Source: Desulfofundulus kuznetsovii DSM 6115 (lineage in GTDB: Bacteria > Bacillota > Desulfotomaculia > Desulfotomaculales > Desulfovirgulaceae). Taken from it: a stretch of 64,000 nt of DNA. Positions 27,248 to 35,277 of the stretch are shown piece by piece. The stretch spans positions 2,797,001 to 2,861,000 of the forward strand of contig NC_015573.1 in NCBI RefSeq assembly GCF_000214705.1, given 5' to 3'. Below the pieces are notes generated by a model that was not told where the DNA came from, ran no database searches, and saw nothing but the letters and a program-made list of their open reading frames with translations. The position numbers were made by a program, and so were the translations under genes. The first letter of the stretch is position 1. Each line of letters starts with the position of its first letter.

Positions 27248-28314
27248 AACGGAATCCCTTCCTGCCCCCTGGCCCTGGCCCGCCGGGAGGCCAGCCACAC
27301 CGACCAGGGCTTGCGGGGGGCAATGACCAGAACCGATATCACCAGGGAGATTATCGCCAGTATTCCCTGGCAGAGGGCAAAACGGGCCCACGACGGTAAC
27401 CCGGCCCTTCCCGGGGCCCCGGGATATACGCCCGGGTAGCCCGGCCCGTAAGCATACCCGTAAACATAGGTTCCAGCTTCCGGACCCATCCGGAACTGGC
27501 GCAGGATTTCGTTGAGCAGCGTTCCCACCAGGGGGATGCGCCCGCTCATGGCCAGCCCTTCATTTTCCATACCGGGCAAAACCGGGGACAGAGCCGCCAG
27601 GGGGCTCAGATAAATATACCAGGGTGGGCCGGAAACGGACTCCCACGACTCACCAGCCCGCAAGATCACATCCCCAGCCGGCTGCCTGCCGGCACTGGCC
27701 ACTCCCGCTACCACCAGGGAACCAAAAACCAGCATAAAGACCAGGACCAGGGAAACAATGGTGGCCGCCTGGCTGCGGCGCAAAATTGCCGACAGGGCTA
27801 AGCCCAGGGCGCCGTAGCCCAAACCGGTGGTTAAGGCCACCACCAGGGCCATGCCCATGTTGGCCAGGGGTACCCCGCCGAAAAGAAAGACCACCGCCAG
27901 CACCGGCAGGGCGGCCAGCACCAGGAAGAGGAGGTAGGCCACCGAGGCCAGCCACTTGCCCAGGACAATTCCCGTTAAAGAAGCCTTTGTCACCAGCAGG
28001 AGATCATAGGTGCGTCTCTCCCGCTCGCCACTGATAGCTCCTGCAGCTACGGCCGGGGCAATAAAGGCCAGGAGCAAGATCATGCCCAGGGCCAGAAGGC
28101 TGTACAGGTTCAAGCCCACCTGAGGCATTATGTGACTGGTGCGCTCCAGAATAAGCCACAGAAAAGCCACCGTACCGGCACTCATCAGCCCCAGGAAAAA
28201 GCTGAGCAGCAAAGGGGAACGCAGTCCCCGGGTACGGCCGCGCATTTCCTTGCCCAGCATGGGAACCAGGCCGTTGCGCAGTCCTTCCCACTGGTTCCGG
28301 AGGAATGTTTTCAT
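27244..28314 (-). CDS. ABC-2-type transporter permease
   Basis: A 356-residue membrane protein with six or more helices, including LLLSFFLGLMSAGTVAFLWL, LLALGMILLLAFIAPAVAAG, AYLLFLVLAALPVLAVVFLF and ILAIISLVISVLVIAP. The motif GAISGERERRTYDLLLVTKAS is typical of NatB/CcmB-like ABC-2 permeases. The ATG overlaps the ATPase gene stop as ATGA, so expression is coupled. It works with the ATPase at 28311, probably moving an envelope component or assisting assembly of the partner membrane proteins. Confidence 0.88.
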   Translation of the reverse strand: MKTFLRNQWEGLRNGLVPMLGKEMRGRTRGLRSPLLLSFFLGLMSAGTVAFLWLILERTSHIMPQVGLNLYSLLALGMILLLAFIAPAVAAGAISGERERRTYDLLLVTKASLTGIVLGKWLASVAYLLFLVLAALPVLAVVFLFGGVPLANMGMALVVALTTGLGYGALGLALSAILRRSQAATIVSLVLVFMLVFGSLVVAGVASAGRQPAGDVILRAGESWESVSGPPWYIYLSPLAALSPVLPGMENEGLAMSGRIPLVGTLLNEILRQFRMGPEAGTYVYGYAYGPGYPGVYPGAPGRAGLPSWARFALCQGILAIISLVISVLVIAPRKPWSVWLASRRARARGQEGIPL

Positions 28315-29237
28315 GCTTTATCCCCCTCCCTGGCCAGCTGCAAAAAGGTATCCTCAAGGCTCTGCTGTGTTTCGGCAAAATGAGTTACCGCCGCCCCGGC
28401 GGAGATCATCTCCTTCAACAGGGCCGCCGCCTGGGCCGGACCGTCGGACAGGCGGAATTCAACCTGTTCCTCCGTGGTGTTGATTATTTCCACTCCCGGC
28501 CACTCCTCCAGTACGGCCAGCGCCGGGGCCAGGCCGCCGTAACAGCGCACGATGAAATTCCGCCGGTGAGCGGCGGCCAGCACTTCGTGCAATAGCCCCT
28601 GGCGTACGATGCGGCCGGACGTAACCATGCCGATATGGGTACAGAGATCCGCCAGCTCCGACAGGATATGACTGCTGATGATGATGGTTTTGCCCAGGCG
28701 ACACAATTCCTTTAAAATTTCCCTCATTTCCACCCGGGCCAGGGGATCCAGGCCGCTGGCCGGCTCATCCAGGAGCAGCACCTGGGGATCGTGGATCAGG
28801 GAGCGGGCCAGGCAAAGGCGCTGCTGCATCCCGCGGGACAGGGTATCAACAAAGGCGTCCCGCTTATCCCCCAGTTCCACCAGCTCCAGGAGGTCATCCC
28901 GCAACCTGGCCGCTCTCTGGCCCCGGATGCCGTAGGCAGCCGCGTAAAACAAAAGGTACTCCCCCACCCTCAAATCGTCATACACCCCAAAGAAATCGGG
29001 CATGTAACCCACAATGCCCCGCACCGCCCGGGGGTGACGCACCACATCATAGCCTCCTATTTCAGCCGCACCACCGTCGGGCAGCAAAAGTCCGGCCAGG
29101 ATGCGCAGGGTGGTGGTCTTACCGGCCCCGTTTTGCCCGATGAACCCGTAGATGGCCCCTTGAGGCACCGCCATATCCAGCCCCTGCAATGCCATGATCC
29201 GCCCGTAATACTTAACCAGACCGCTGGTACGGATCAT
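28311..29237 (-). CDS. ABC transporter ATP-binding protein
   Basis: A 308-residue ATPase with Walker A GQNGAGKTTTL near residue 35, signature TLSRGMQQRLCLARSLIHDP, Walker B VLLLDEPASGLDP and switch ISSHILSEL. The last 80 residues form the extension common in NatA/CcmA-like ATPases. ATGA overlaps at both ends couple it to the membrane protein upstream and the permease downstream. Confidence 0.92.
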   Translation of the reverse strand: MIRTSGLVKYYGRIMALQGLDMAVPQGAIYGFIGQNGAGKTTTLRILAGLLLPDGGAAEIGGYDVVRHPRAVRGIVGYMPDFFGVYDDLRVGEYLLFYAAAYGIRGQRAARLRDDLLELVELGDKRDAFVDTLSRGMQQRLCLARSLIHDPQVLLLDEPASGLDPLARVEMREILKELCRLGKTIIISSHILSELADLCTHIGMVTSGRIVRQGLLHEVLAAAHRRNFIVRCYGGLAPALAVLEEWPGVEIINTTEEQVEFRLSDGPAQAAALLKEMISAGAAVTHFAETQQSLEDTFLQLAREGDKA

Positions 29238-31849
29238 TTCATCACCCCCCTGTAGGCCACCGTGGGCGGCAGGAAGTAGAATCCTCTCCCGGAGGAAAAG
29301 CTCTCGCCATTTACCCGCAGCAGTACTTCCCCGTCCGGCTTGACATATTCCCCAGGCAGGGTAAAACTTTTGGCCCCTGCCAGCGGCTCCCAGCGCCCCC
29401 GTCCGGGGTGGTAAATCTCCAGGGCGCCGGGCGCCACATCCCCGGCCTGGGAAGAAGGCGGTCCAACGGCCCCCCTGGGCATACCGGGAGTGGACCGGGC
29501 GGGAAAGAAAGGCAGTTCCACCGTAATTTCCTCCACCTTTGCCCCGGCGGGCAAACCCGGCCGGAAGGCATAGGTTACGGAACCGCCATCCAGGCCAATC
29601 AGGTTATTATGGCCGGAGATGCCCCGCACCTGCATATCCACCGGTTGAGGCACAACCAGGCCCGGGGGTAAGTCAAAAGCACCTCTGGGGATCGCCAGTT
29701 CCGGGCGCAGGAAAATCATGCTGAGGTAGTGGGTTTTGGCCCGCAGGTTTTTCACTTCCACATCCTGCAGCGGGTTGTGGGTCCAGGCCACCAGGGTCAG
29801 GGGCTGACTCACATTCTCCACCGGCCCGTAGCGGTACATGCCCAGCCACTGTTCCAGCATCATTGCCCGGCGCTGCTCCTCCACAGTCAGCGGCCGGGGC
29901 GGAGGCTGGTAGTCCGGCGGGTAAGGCCCCCTCGGCAGGGCCCCAGCCTTACTCTTATCACTGCGACCACCCGGTTGCAGGAAAATCTGCCAGATGGGCA
30001 GATGGGGGCGCGGTGTGCCCTGGGGGTTGTAGGTAACCGGCCCGGGGATGGGCATATTCACGGCCACCTCCTTACCCGGCGCCAGGTCCCCCAGTCCCCG
30101 GTAATCATCGCCCAGCAGCAGGGTAACGTGATCCAGGTGCAGGGCGGTACCGTTTTTCACCGTGCCGATCAGCCGGGACCCCTCCACCCGCAGTTTTGCC
30201 GTCAGCCCGGCAACAGCCTCCGCCATGTCCTGGCGAAAAGCAAGGGTGCGCATGGTCCACTGGGATGCATCGCTGAAACGCACCTCCAGGTCGTTGCCCC
30301 GGATTACGGTATAGGGCGGTTCTGCCGGCGGGCCATAGATCTCCCAGGACCGGCCCCCAAAGGTTTGCACCTGTACCGAACGGTCACCCCCGGCCAGGGT
30401 GGCGGTAAAGGTGGGCCGGGTGGGAGCAAAAAAGCCTACCGCCGTATATCCTTTAACCCGGTCCCCGGTGGCGGCATCGGCCACCTGTACCGTGTTGACC
30501 AGTACGCTGGTGCTCGCCCGGAGCATGTAAAGGTAAAGGCTGCCGGTAAAAATCACGGCCAGCAGGGGTACGGCCAGCCAGGTCAACTCGGGCCGCTGCA
30601 ACTTCCGCAAGACCAGATAAACCAGTGGCCCCGCCACCACTATATAGGCCAGCAGGCAGATCCCCACTACCCACCAGCGGGGAAAGGCCGTCCGGGGCAG
30701 GTTGTTGGGCAGGTGGGACATACTCTCCAACCGGACCATGGGGAATGCGGGGTTAAACTTGTATTCCTCTTGATTTCTTGTCATGAGAAGCTCTTTCCAC
30801 AAGGCCTGCCCAAGGGAACCCCGACTGAAGGGGGCTTGATTGGGATCGAAGGTAAGCACGGTAATTTTACCGTAGCTGTAATCTTCCTGCAATCCCAGCG
30901 GGCTCTCCGCCGGCCCCCACCAGGTTCCCTTCCCGGCCAGACGGGCTGCGGGGGCGCCGGTTACCTCTGAGGAGGGCTGTTTCAACCAGGCGGCCGCCGG
31001 TTGCCAGTTGCCCCGGTCAGTTATGCCCTCGCTTTTAATGGTGGTAGTTCCGGCGGGCAGGACGGCCAGGGTATCGCTAATCTCAAGCCCTCCAGCCAGG
31101 ACCAGGTGACCTCCGAACTCCACCCAACCGGCCAGGGCCCGCCGCTGTTCTTCCGTCAGGGTACCCGCCCCGGACCCGGTAACCAGGATGGTGTCAAAGG
31201 CATTTAAGTCTTCACTACGCCGGGGAAAAAGATCGGCGCTCAGGGAAATTATCCGGGGAGCCCGGGGAACACCGTCGGGCATGGTCAAACGCACCTTCTC
31301 CAGCGCCGGGGGCACCTGCCCAAGCACCCCCACCGCCCCGGCCATGGGACCGTGTATTACGCCGGCGGTGCCCGGTACATTCACTTCTACGCTTCCCAGG
31401 ACTTTTTGCCCCTCCAGAAAACGGAAGATCATCTTGTCCCCGGGACCATGCCAGGGAAACCACAGCACCACACGCTTTTCCGCACCGGCAGGCAGGGAAA
31501 CTTTCTCGCCAAAGGCCGAAGCGGGAATAAAAACGGGCGGCCCCGGTTTGGTACCGGGTGGAGAACCGGGAGGCGGAGGTGGTTGGTGCTTATAGTGGTT
31601 GATTACTTCCACCACACCGCTGATGTCCCGCCCGCTGTTGTTTCTCAGAGTTACCACCGCCGGGCCGGGTTTTCCCGGCACCACCTCCCCCTGCCAGCCG
31701 GGCTCGACATTAATTTTTACGGGACCGGACTGACTTTCTGGATCAGGGGCGGCAAAAACAGCCGGCAAAAAACAAAAGATCAATACAACTGCCAGTGCGG
31801 CGGTGGACCATTGCCGCAACGGCAGCCACCACAAGAGTTGAGCGATCAC
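29234..31849 (-). CDS. Large exported membrane protein of the ABC/MoxR-associated operon
   Basis: First gene of the operon. The frame is open to 31981, but a GTG at 31849 gives a normal signal peptide (LLWWLPLRQWSTAALAVVL to AVFA-AP), so I start there (871 residues); no start has a good ribosome site. The N-terminal half is beta-rich with a Pro-rich linker (HKHQ then PPPPPGSPPGTKPGPP), a Rossmann-like part (AFDTILVTGSGAGTLTEEQ; GWVEFGGHLVLAGG) recalling GATase/DUF4350-type domains, and two membrane helices near the middle (WWVVGICLLAYIVVAGPLVYL; WLAVPLLAVIFTGSLYLYML). The C-terminal half is beta-rich again. Function unknown. Confidence 0.72.
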   Translation of the reverse strand: MIAQLLWWLPLRQWSTAALAVVLIFCFLPAVFAAPDPESQSGPVKINVEPGWQGEVVPGKPGPAVVTLRNNSGRDISGVVEVINHYKHQPPPPPGSPPGTKPGPPVFIPASAFGEKVSLPAGAEKRVVLWFPWHGPGDKMIFRFLEGQKVLGSVEVNVPGTAGVIHGPMAGAVGVLGQVPPALEKVRLTMPDGVPRAPRIISLSADLFPRRSEDLNAFDTILVTGSGAGTLTEEQRRALAGWVEFGGHLVLAGGLEISDTLAVLPAGTTTIKSEGITDRGNWQPAAAWLKQPSSEVTGAPAARLAGKGTWWGPAESPLGLQEDYSYGKITVLTFDPNQAPFSRGSLGQALWKELLMTRNQEEYKFNPAFPMVRLESMSHLPNNLPRTAFPRWWVVGICLLAYIVVAGPLVYLVLRKLQRPELTWLAVPLLAVIFTGSLYLYMLRASTSVLVNTVQVADAATGDRVKGYTAVGFFAPTRPTFTATLAGGDRSVQVQTFGGRSWEIYGPPAEPPYTVIRGNDLEVRFSDASQWTMRTLAFRQDMAEAVAGLTAKLRVEGSRLIGTVKNGTALHLDHVTLLLGDDYRGLGDLAPGKEVAVNMPIPGPVTYNPQGTPRPHLPIWQIFLQPGGRSDKSKAGALPRGPYPPDYQPPPRPLTVEEQRRAMMLEQWLGMYRYGPVENVSQPLTLVAWTHNPLQDVEVKNLRAKTHYLSMIFLRPELAIPRGAFDLPPGLVVPQPVDMQVRGISGHNNLIGLDGGSVTYAFRPGLPAGAKVEEITVELPFFPARSTPGMPRGAVGPPSSQAGDVAPGALEIYHPGRGRWEPLAGAKSFTLPGEYVKPDGEVLLRVNGESFSSGRGFYFLPPTVAYRGVMK

Positions 31850-32257
31850 ACCGGGCGGGTAGTAACACTTCCCTGACTGAAAAGGCAGAAACCGGCCCGG
31901 GTAAGCATAACAACCTGCACTTCCGGCCAAGGTTTTAGTTAACCGTCTCATTAATTTTGGACACATCGAACTTCCAGGCACGCCCCTTTCACTTCAAATC
32001 AACATACACTCCTTCCATATCCCTACATTAATAAGACGAACCGGAAGGCCCTCCGGTTCCATGGCCGGGAAAATTTTTTTAAATTTTTCTTTATAGTCAC
32101 AATGTCCCGGAATCCTGTCTACCGGGTTCATTGCAACTTTATGTCGAAGGGAAAAGAGGGGGCAGGTTTCTTCTTTTTGCGGCAGGTAGCAGGATTTTCT
32201 TGTTTTATGAAGAAAAAAACAAGAGGCTGGTTATTCCTACCTGGAGAGACTTATAAC
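31850..32257. other. Divergent intergenic region
   Basis: Separates the leftward ABC operon from the rightward agr-like operon. It contains one strong hairpin (32038-32059) and an A/T-rich stretch at 32070-32100. A GGAAGGAGTG on the minus strand near 32005-32015 would suit a start near 31981-31998 but no in-frame start at proper spacing is found. In-frame codons of the agr-like gene extend to 32102 without family features. Confidence 0.4.
32038..32059 (+). promoter_or_regulatory. Hairpin upstream of the agr-like operon
   Basis: GAACCGGA-AGGCCC-TCCGGTTC, a perfect 8-bp stem. T-rich sequence (TTTTTTT) appears about 14 bases later, too far for a standard terminator. It may be a leader structure, or a terminator of earlier transcripts. 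Confidence 0.35.
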
Positions 32258-32734
32258 ATGTTTGGAGAGACACTAGCTCAGGCTTTACTGGCCCTGCCCG
32301 TACAGGACCTGCCTGAAAGCATAACCATGACGATGGCCGTTTTTGCCCTCCTGGGCCTGCCGCTGGAATGGAAAAAAATCGCAGCGGTAGCCCTTTTGCA
32401 GACAGCTACCAACCTGGTCCGTTTACTGCCCATTGCCTTTGGGATGCACACGGTGATCTTGACCATTTCCCTGGTAATCTACACCAGGCTGGTCACTGGT
32501 GCTAAGCCCAGCAGGGTTTTTTTTGCAGTTCTCGTCTGCTTTATTGTAATATCTCTAGTTGAATTGATAAGCGTTAAGCCATTAATGGCGATAAGCAACC
32601 TTTCATATGAACAGGCAGTTAAAAACCCTCTGTTAAGGGGTCTTTTCAGCCTTCCCTATGAGATTGCTTTATTAATGCTGGCCCTGGGGAAAAACTACTA
32701 CAACCAGCGGAATCGCAAACAAGCATCCAGGTGA
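32258..32734 (+). CDS. AgrC-like membrane domain protein without kinase part
   Basis: A 158-residue integral membrane protein starting at ATG 32258 (GGAGAG upstream). It has four to five hydrophobic segments: ITMTMAVFALLGLPLEW, IAAVALLQTATNLVRLLPIAF, TVILTISLVIYTRLVTG, FFAVLVCFIVISLVELIS and GLFSLPYEIALLMLALG. This resembles the peptide-sensing membrane half of AgrC-type kinases, but the histidine and ATPase domains are absent and the protein ends in a short basic tail (NRKQASR). agrB starts 7 bases later. Likely a receptor-like or auxiliary component of the Agr cassette; that role is inferred from position. Confidence 0.65.
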   Translation: MFGETLAQALLALPVQDLPESITMTMAVFALLGLPLEWKKIAAVALLQTATNLVRLLPIAFGMHTVILTISLVIYTRLVTGAKPSRVFFAVLVCFIVISLVELISVKPLMAISNLSYEQAVKNPLLRGLFSLPYEIALLMLALGKNYYNQRNRKQASR

Positions 32735-32741
32735 TGCCTCG

Positions 32742-33371
32742 ATGGTTCGCTTCAATCCCTCCCGGGAATTAGCCGGTTACCTGCGCAAAACCCTGGCACT
32801 GACAGAAGAGCAGGAAGAGATTGCGGCCTATAGCCTGCTGATCCTCTTTCAGACTGTAATCTCCCTGCTGGGCGTGTCACTGGTGGCATGGCTGGCGGGA
32901 TGCCTGACGGCCGCCCTGGCAGCACTTTTTACAAGCGCCTTTCTGCGCTCTTTTTCCGGCGGCGCCCATTGTACATCGCCCGCACGGTGTACTGTTTTAA
33001 GTATCCTGACTGTCCCCTTGTTGGGAACGCTGGCAACCAATCTTGCACCATTTTTCTCACGCCCTTTACTGGCCCTGGTGGTTCTGGCCGGCGGGGTACT
33101 GGCTTTTGCGGTTGTCTTGCGGCTGGCGCCGGTGGATTCCCCGGCCAAGCCCATTACCTCATCACGGGAACGGCAACGTTTCCGCTGGCTCTCATCGGCA
33201 GCAGTGCTAGGTGTTGTTACGCTTCAACTCGCTCTTCTAGTACTCTCCAGCCCCAACATGGCAATCCTAATCCTGGCTGCCGAAATGGGTATGCTGTGGC
33301 AGGTTTTTTCCCTGACCCGTACCGGTCACCGCTTTGTAGCCAGGATAGACAAACTGTTAGAATTCATCTGA
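32742..33371 (+). CDS. agrB: AgrB-like autoinducer-processing membrane protease
   Basis: A 209-residue membrane cysteine protease of the accessory gene regulator B family. AGGTGA precedes the ATG. The active site is in FLRSFSGGAHCTSPARCTVL: His76 and Cys83, seven residues apart, as in the staphylococcal enzyme (His77/Cys84). Several membrane helices flank it. AgrB cuts the C-terminal tail of the AgrD precursor and forms the thiolactone ring before export. The precursor gene follows 21 bases downstream. Confidence 0.92.
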   Translation: MVRFNPSRELAGYLRKTLALTEEQEEIAAYSLLILFQTVISLLGVSLVAWLAGCLTAALAALFTSAFLRSFSGGAHCTSPARCTVLSILTVPLLGTLATNLAPFFSRPLLALVVLAGGVLAFAVVLRLAPVDSPAKPITSSRERQRFRWLSSAAVLGVVTLQLALLVLSSPNMAILILAAEMGMLWQVFSLTRTGHRFVARIDKLLEFI

Positions 33372-33392
33372 GTGGGGAGGTGATCATGGCAA

Positions 33393-33524
33393 ATGAAGAG
33401 GCTATATTTCAGTGCTCTGTCTGCCCTTTTCAGTGTCCTGGCCTTTGTTGCCACGGTCAGTATAAAACCGGCATGCTTCTCTTTATTTTATCAGCCTGAA
33501 ATACCCCGCGGTTTAAAAAAGTAA
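33393..33524 (+). CDS. agrD: AgrD-like cyclic autoinducer peptide precursor
   Basis: A 43-residue precursor read directly from the sequence. It starts MKRLYFSALSALFSVLAF (amphipathic, membrane-binding leader), continues to PACFSLFYQPEIPRGLKK, and ends at a TAA. The Cys at position 28 followed by a hydrophobic core and the tail YQPEIPRGL fit the AgrD/cyclic lactone autoinducer family, in which a Pro-rich acidic tail is cut off by AgrB. The GGGGAGG is 12 bases from the ATG, longer than ideal. An overlapping 38-codon frame at 33386-33502 has better spacing but no family character. The mature peptide probably begins near Ala27/Cys28; its C-terminal end cannot be fixed. Confidence 0.82.
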   Translation: MKRLYFSALSALFSVLAFVATVSIKPACFSLFYQPEIPRGLKK

Positions 33525-33537
33525 GTACTTATAGCTG

Positions 33538-33565
33538 TTTAGGAGAGGTGACCACCTCTCCTAAA
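33538..33565 (+). terminator. Strong hairpin after agrD
   Basis: TTTAGGAGAGGT-GACC-ACCTCTCCTAAA, a perfect 12-bp stem, followed by TGCCTTATATTTATT. It ends the agr-like operon or reduces read-through into the c-di-GMP gene that starts 27 bases later. The AGGAGAGGT arm could also mask a ribosome site. Confidence 0.65.
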
Positions 33566-33591
33566 TGCCTTATATTTATTGGTGAAAACCT

Positions 33592-35277
33592 ATGAGTACA
33601 CGGAAAGAAAAAAGGGAACGAGATATTGCCGAGCATATCCTATCTACACATATCGCATGCATTCTTTTATGTCTTCTGGTTTTGCCGGCCCTATATGACT
33701 TAAAACCGTGGCAAACCTACCAGAGCACTATTTATTACTGGCTTTTTCCATCTATAGCCATGTCGCTTTTTCTGGTAACCTATCTGTTACAAAAATTTTA
33801 CTCAAAAAAATTAGGTAATGCCGGCGAACTATTTATAATTTCCATCCTACTACCCCTCACCCTTTCCCTGGCCGTAGCCTTTCCGGCAACTAAATTCCTT
33901 CTCCTTATACCGGTAATTATCGCCGCTACCACCTGGGGTAAAAAGGTTGGGGTGGCAGTAGCTGCCTTTTCCAGCTGCGTGGTGCTTATCAGCGATTTAT
34001 TCCCCATCCTGCATCCTTTTTCACCCCGGGCTTTCCAGATAGATCTGGTCAATGCCGGTGTAATCGTCCTGGCGGGGTGGTTTATCGGCGGGCTTACGGA
34101 TATCGAAACCGAAACCAGGAACAGCCTGATCCACCTGGCCAATACCGACGGCCTGACCGGGCTTTACAATCACCGGTACTTCCAGGAAGAACTGCGCCGC
34201 CGCCTGACAGAAGCCGAAAAAACCGGCAGGCCTTTAAGCCTGATCATGATGGACATAGACTACTTCAAGTTTTATAACGATGCCTTCGGTCACCAGAAGG
34301 GTGATCAAGTCCTGGCCACCATCGGCCGTATACTGGCCCGGCTGGTAAAGGAGCCTTCTTTTGCGGCCCGTTATGGAGGGGAAGAATTTGTAGTAGTCAT
34401 GCCCGGGGCAACCCGGGAGGCAGCCCGGGAACTGGACGAGCAGATCAAGCGGGAGGTGGCCGGCTTTCCCTTTGAAGGCGCCGAAAACCTGCCGACAGGC
34501 AGGATGACCATCTCCTCGGGCATAGCCTGCTACCCCGGGGACGGTACCACCGCGCGGGAACTGATCCGGGTGGCGGATGACGCCCTTTACCGGGCCAAAT
34601 ACGGCCGGAAAACCCACCTGTACTTCTCCGTGGTGGACGAACTGCGCGCCTTTAGCCACTCGGAAAAAGAGCTCTTTAATTCATTAAAAACCCTTCTTAC
34701 CATTGTCAACGCCAGGGACCGTTATACCTTTGGGCATTCCGAACGGGTGGCCGGTTACGCCGTTGCCCTGGCGGAGAGGATGGGGCTTCCCCCGGATCAT
34801 GTCAGCCTGCTCCAGTGCGGCGCGTACCTGCATGACATAGGAAAGGTTGAAATACCACCGGAAATACTCAATAAGCCCGATAAACTGGATCCAAAAGAAT
34901 GGGAGATAGTTAAAAACCATCCCGAGTGGGGTGGGAACATTGTACGCCCCCTAACCCTGCTCTCGGCCATTGTCCCGCTGATCCGCCACCATCATGAAAA
35001 CTACGACGGCAGCGGTTATCCCGATGGTCTGGCCGGAGAAGAGATCCCCCTTTTTGCCCGTATTTTGCGGATTGTCGATAGCTTTGACGCCATGACCACA
35101 GACCGCCCCTATAAAGAGGCTAAAACCCCTGTGGAAGCATGCATGGTCTTAAAAGAAGAGGCAGGGAAAATGTTTGACCCCCACCTGGTCGAATTATTCA
35201 CGAAGTTTATCCTGGAGCAGGAGGAAAGAAAGAATTTTATTTCACCTCAATCCCGCCGAAAACCGGCGGCGGGTTAA
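33592..35277 (+). CDS. Membrane GGDEF and HD-GYP cyclic-di-GMP enzyme
   Basis: A 561-residue protein. Five or six membrane helices occupy residues 15-180. A GGDEF domain follows (about 185-350): NTDGLTGLYNHRYFQEEL, MMDIDYFKFYNDAFGHQKGDQVL and the active-site loop RYGGEEFVV, intact. An HD-GYP domain fills the rest: GHSERVAGYAVALAERMG, YLHDIGKVEIP, HHHENYDGSGYPDGL and IVDSFDAMTTDRPYK. It can in principle both make and break c-di-GMP (GGEEF is a working variant of GGDEF). It lies directly behind the agr-like cassette. Its stop codon overlaps the convergent nnr gene by 4 bases. Confidence 0.93.
   Translation: MSTRKEKRERDIAEHILSTHIACILLCLLVLPALYDLKPWQTYQSTIYYWLFPSIAMSLFLVTYLLQKFYSKKLGNAGELFIISILLPLTLSLAVAFPATKFLLLIPVIIAATTWGKKVGVAVAAFSSCVVLISDLFPILHPFSPRAFQIDLVNAGVIVLAGWFIGGLTDIETETRNSLIHLANTDGLTGLYNHRYFQEELRRRLTEAEKTGRPLSLIMMDIDYFKFYNDAFGHQKGDQVLATIGRILARLVKEPSFAARYGGEEFVVVMPGATREAARELDEQIKREVAGFPFEGAENLPTGRMTISSGIACYPGDGTTARELIRVADDALYRAKYGRKTHLYFSVVDELRAFSHSEKELFNSLKTLLTIVNARDRYTFGHSERVAGYAVALAERMGLPPDHVSLLQCGAYLHDIGKVEIPPEILNKPDKLDPKEWEIVKNHPEWGGNIVRPLTLLSAIVPLIRHHHENYDGSGYPDGLAGEEIPLFARILRIVDSFDAMTTDRPYKEAKTPVEACMVLKEEAGKMFDPHLVELFTKFILEQEERKNFISPQSRRKPAAG

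Noticed and set aside
30453-30970. Long plus-strand frames opposite the 29234 gene
   Set aside because: Antisense shadows of a GC-rich gene; the minus frame has a signal peptide, membrane helices and ATGA coupling to its neighbour.
33386-33502. 38-codon Cys-rich frame overlapping agrD
   Set aside because: Good ribosome spacing but no family; the alternative frame has the complete AgrD signature, so it is noted only as a finding.
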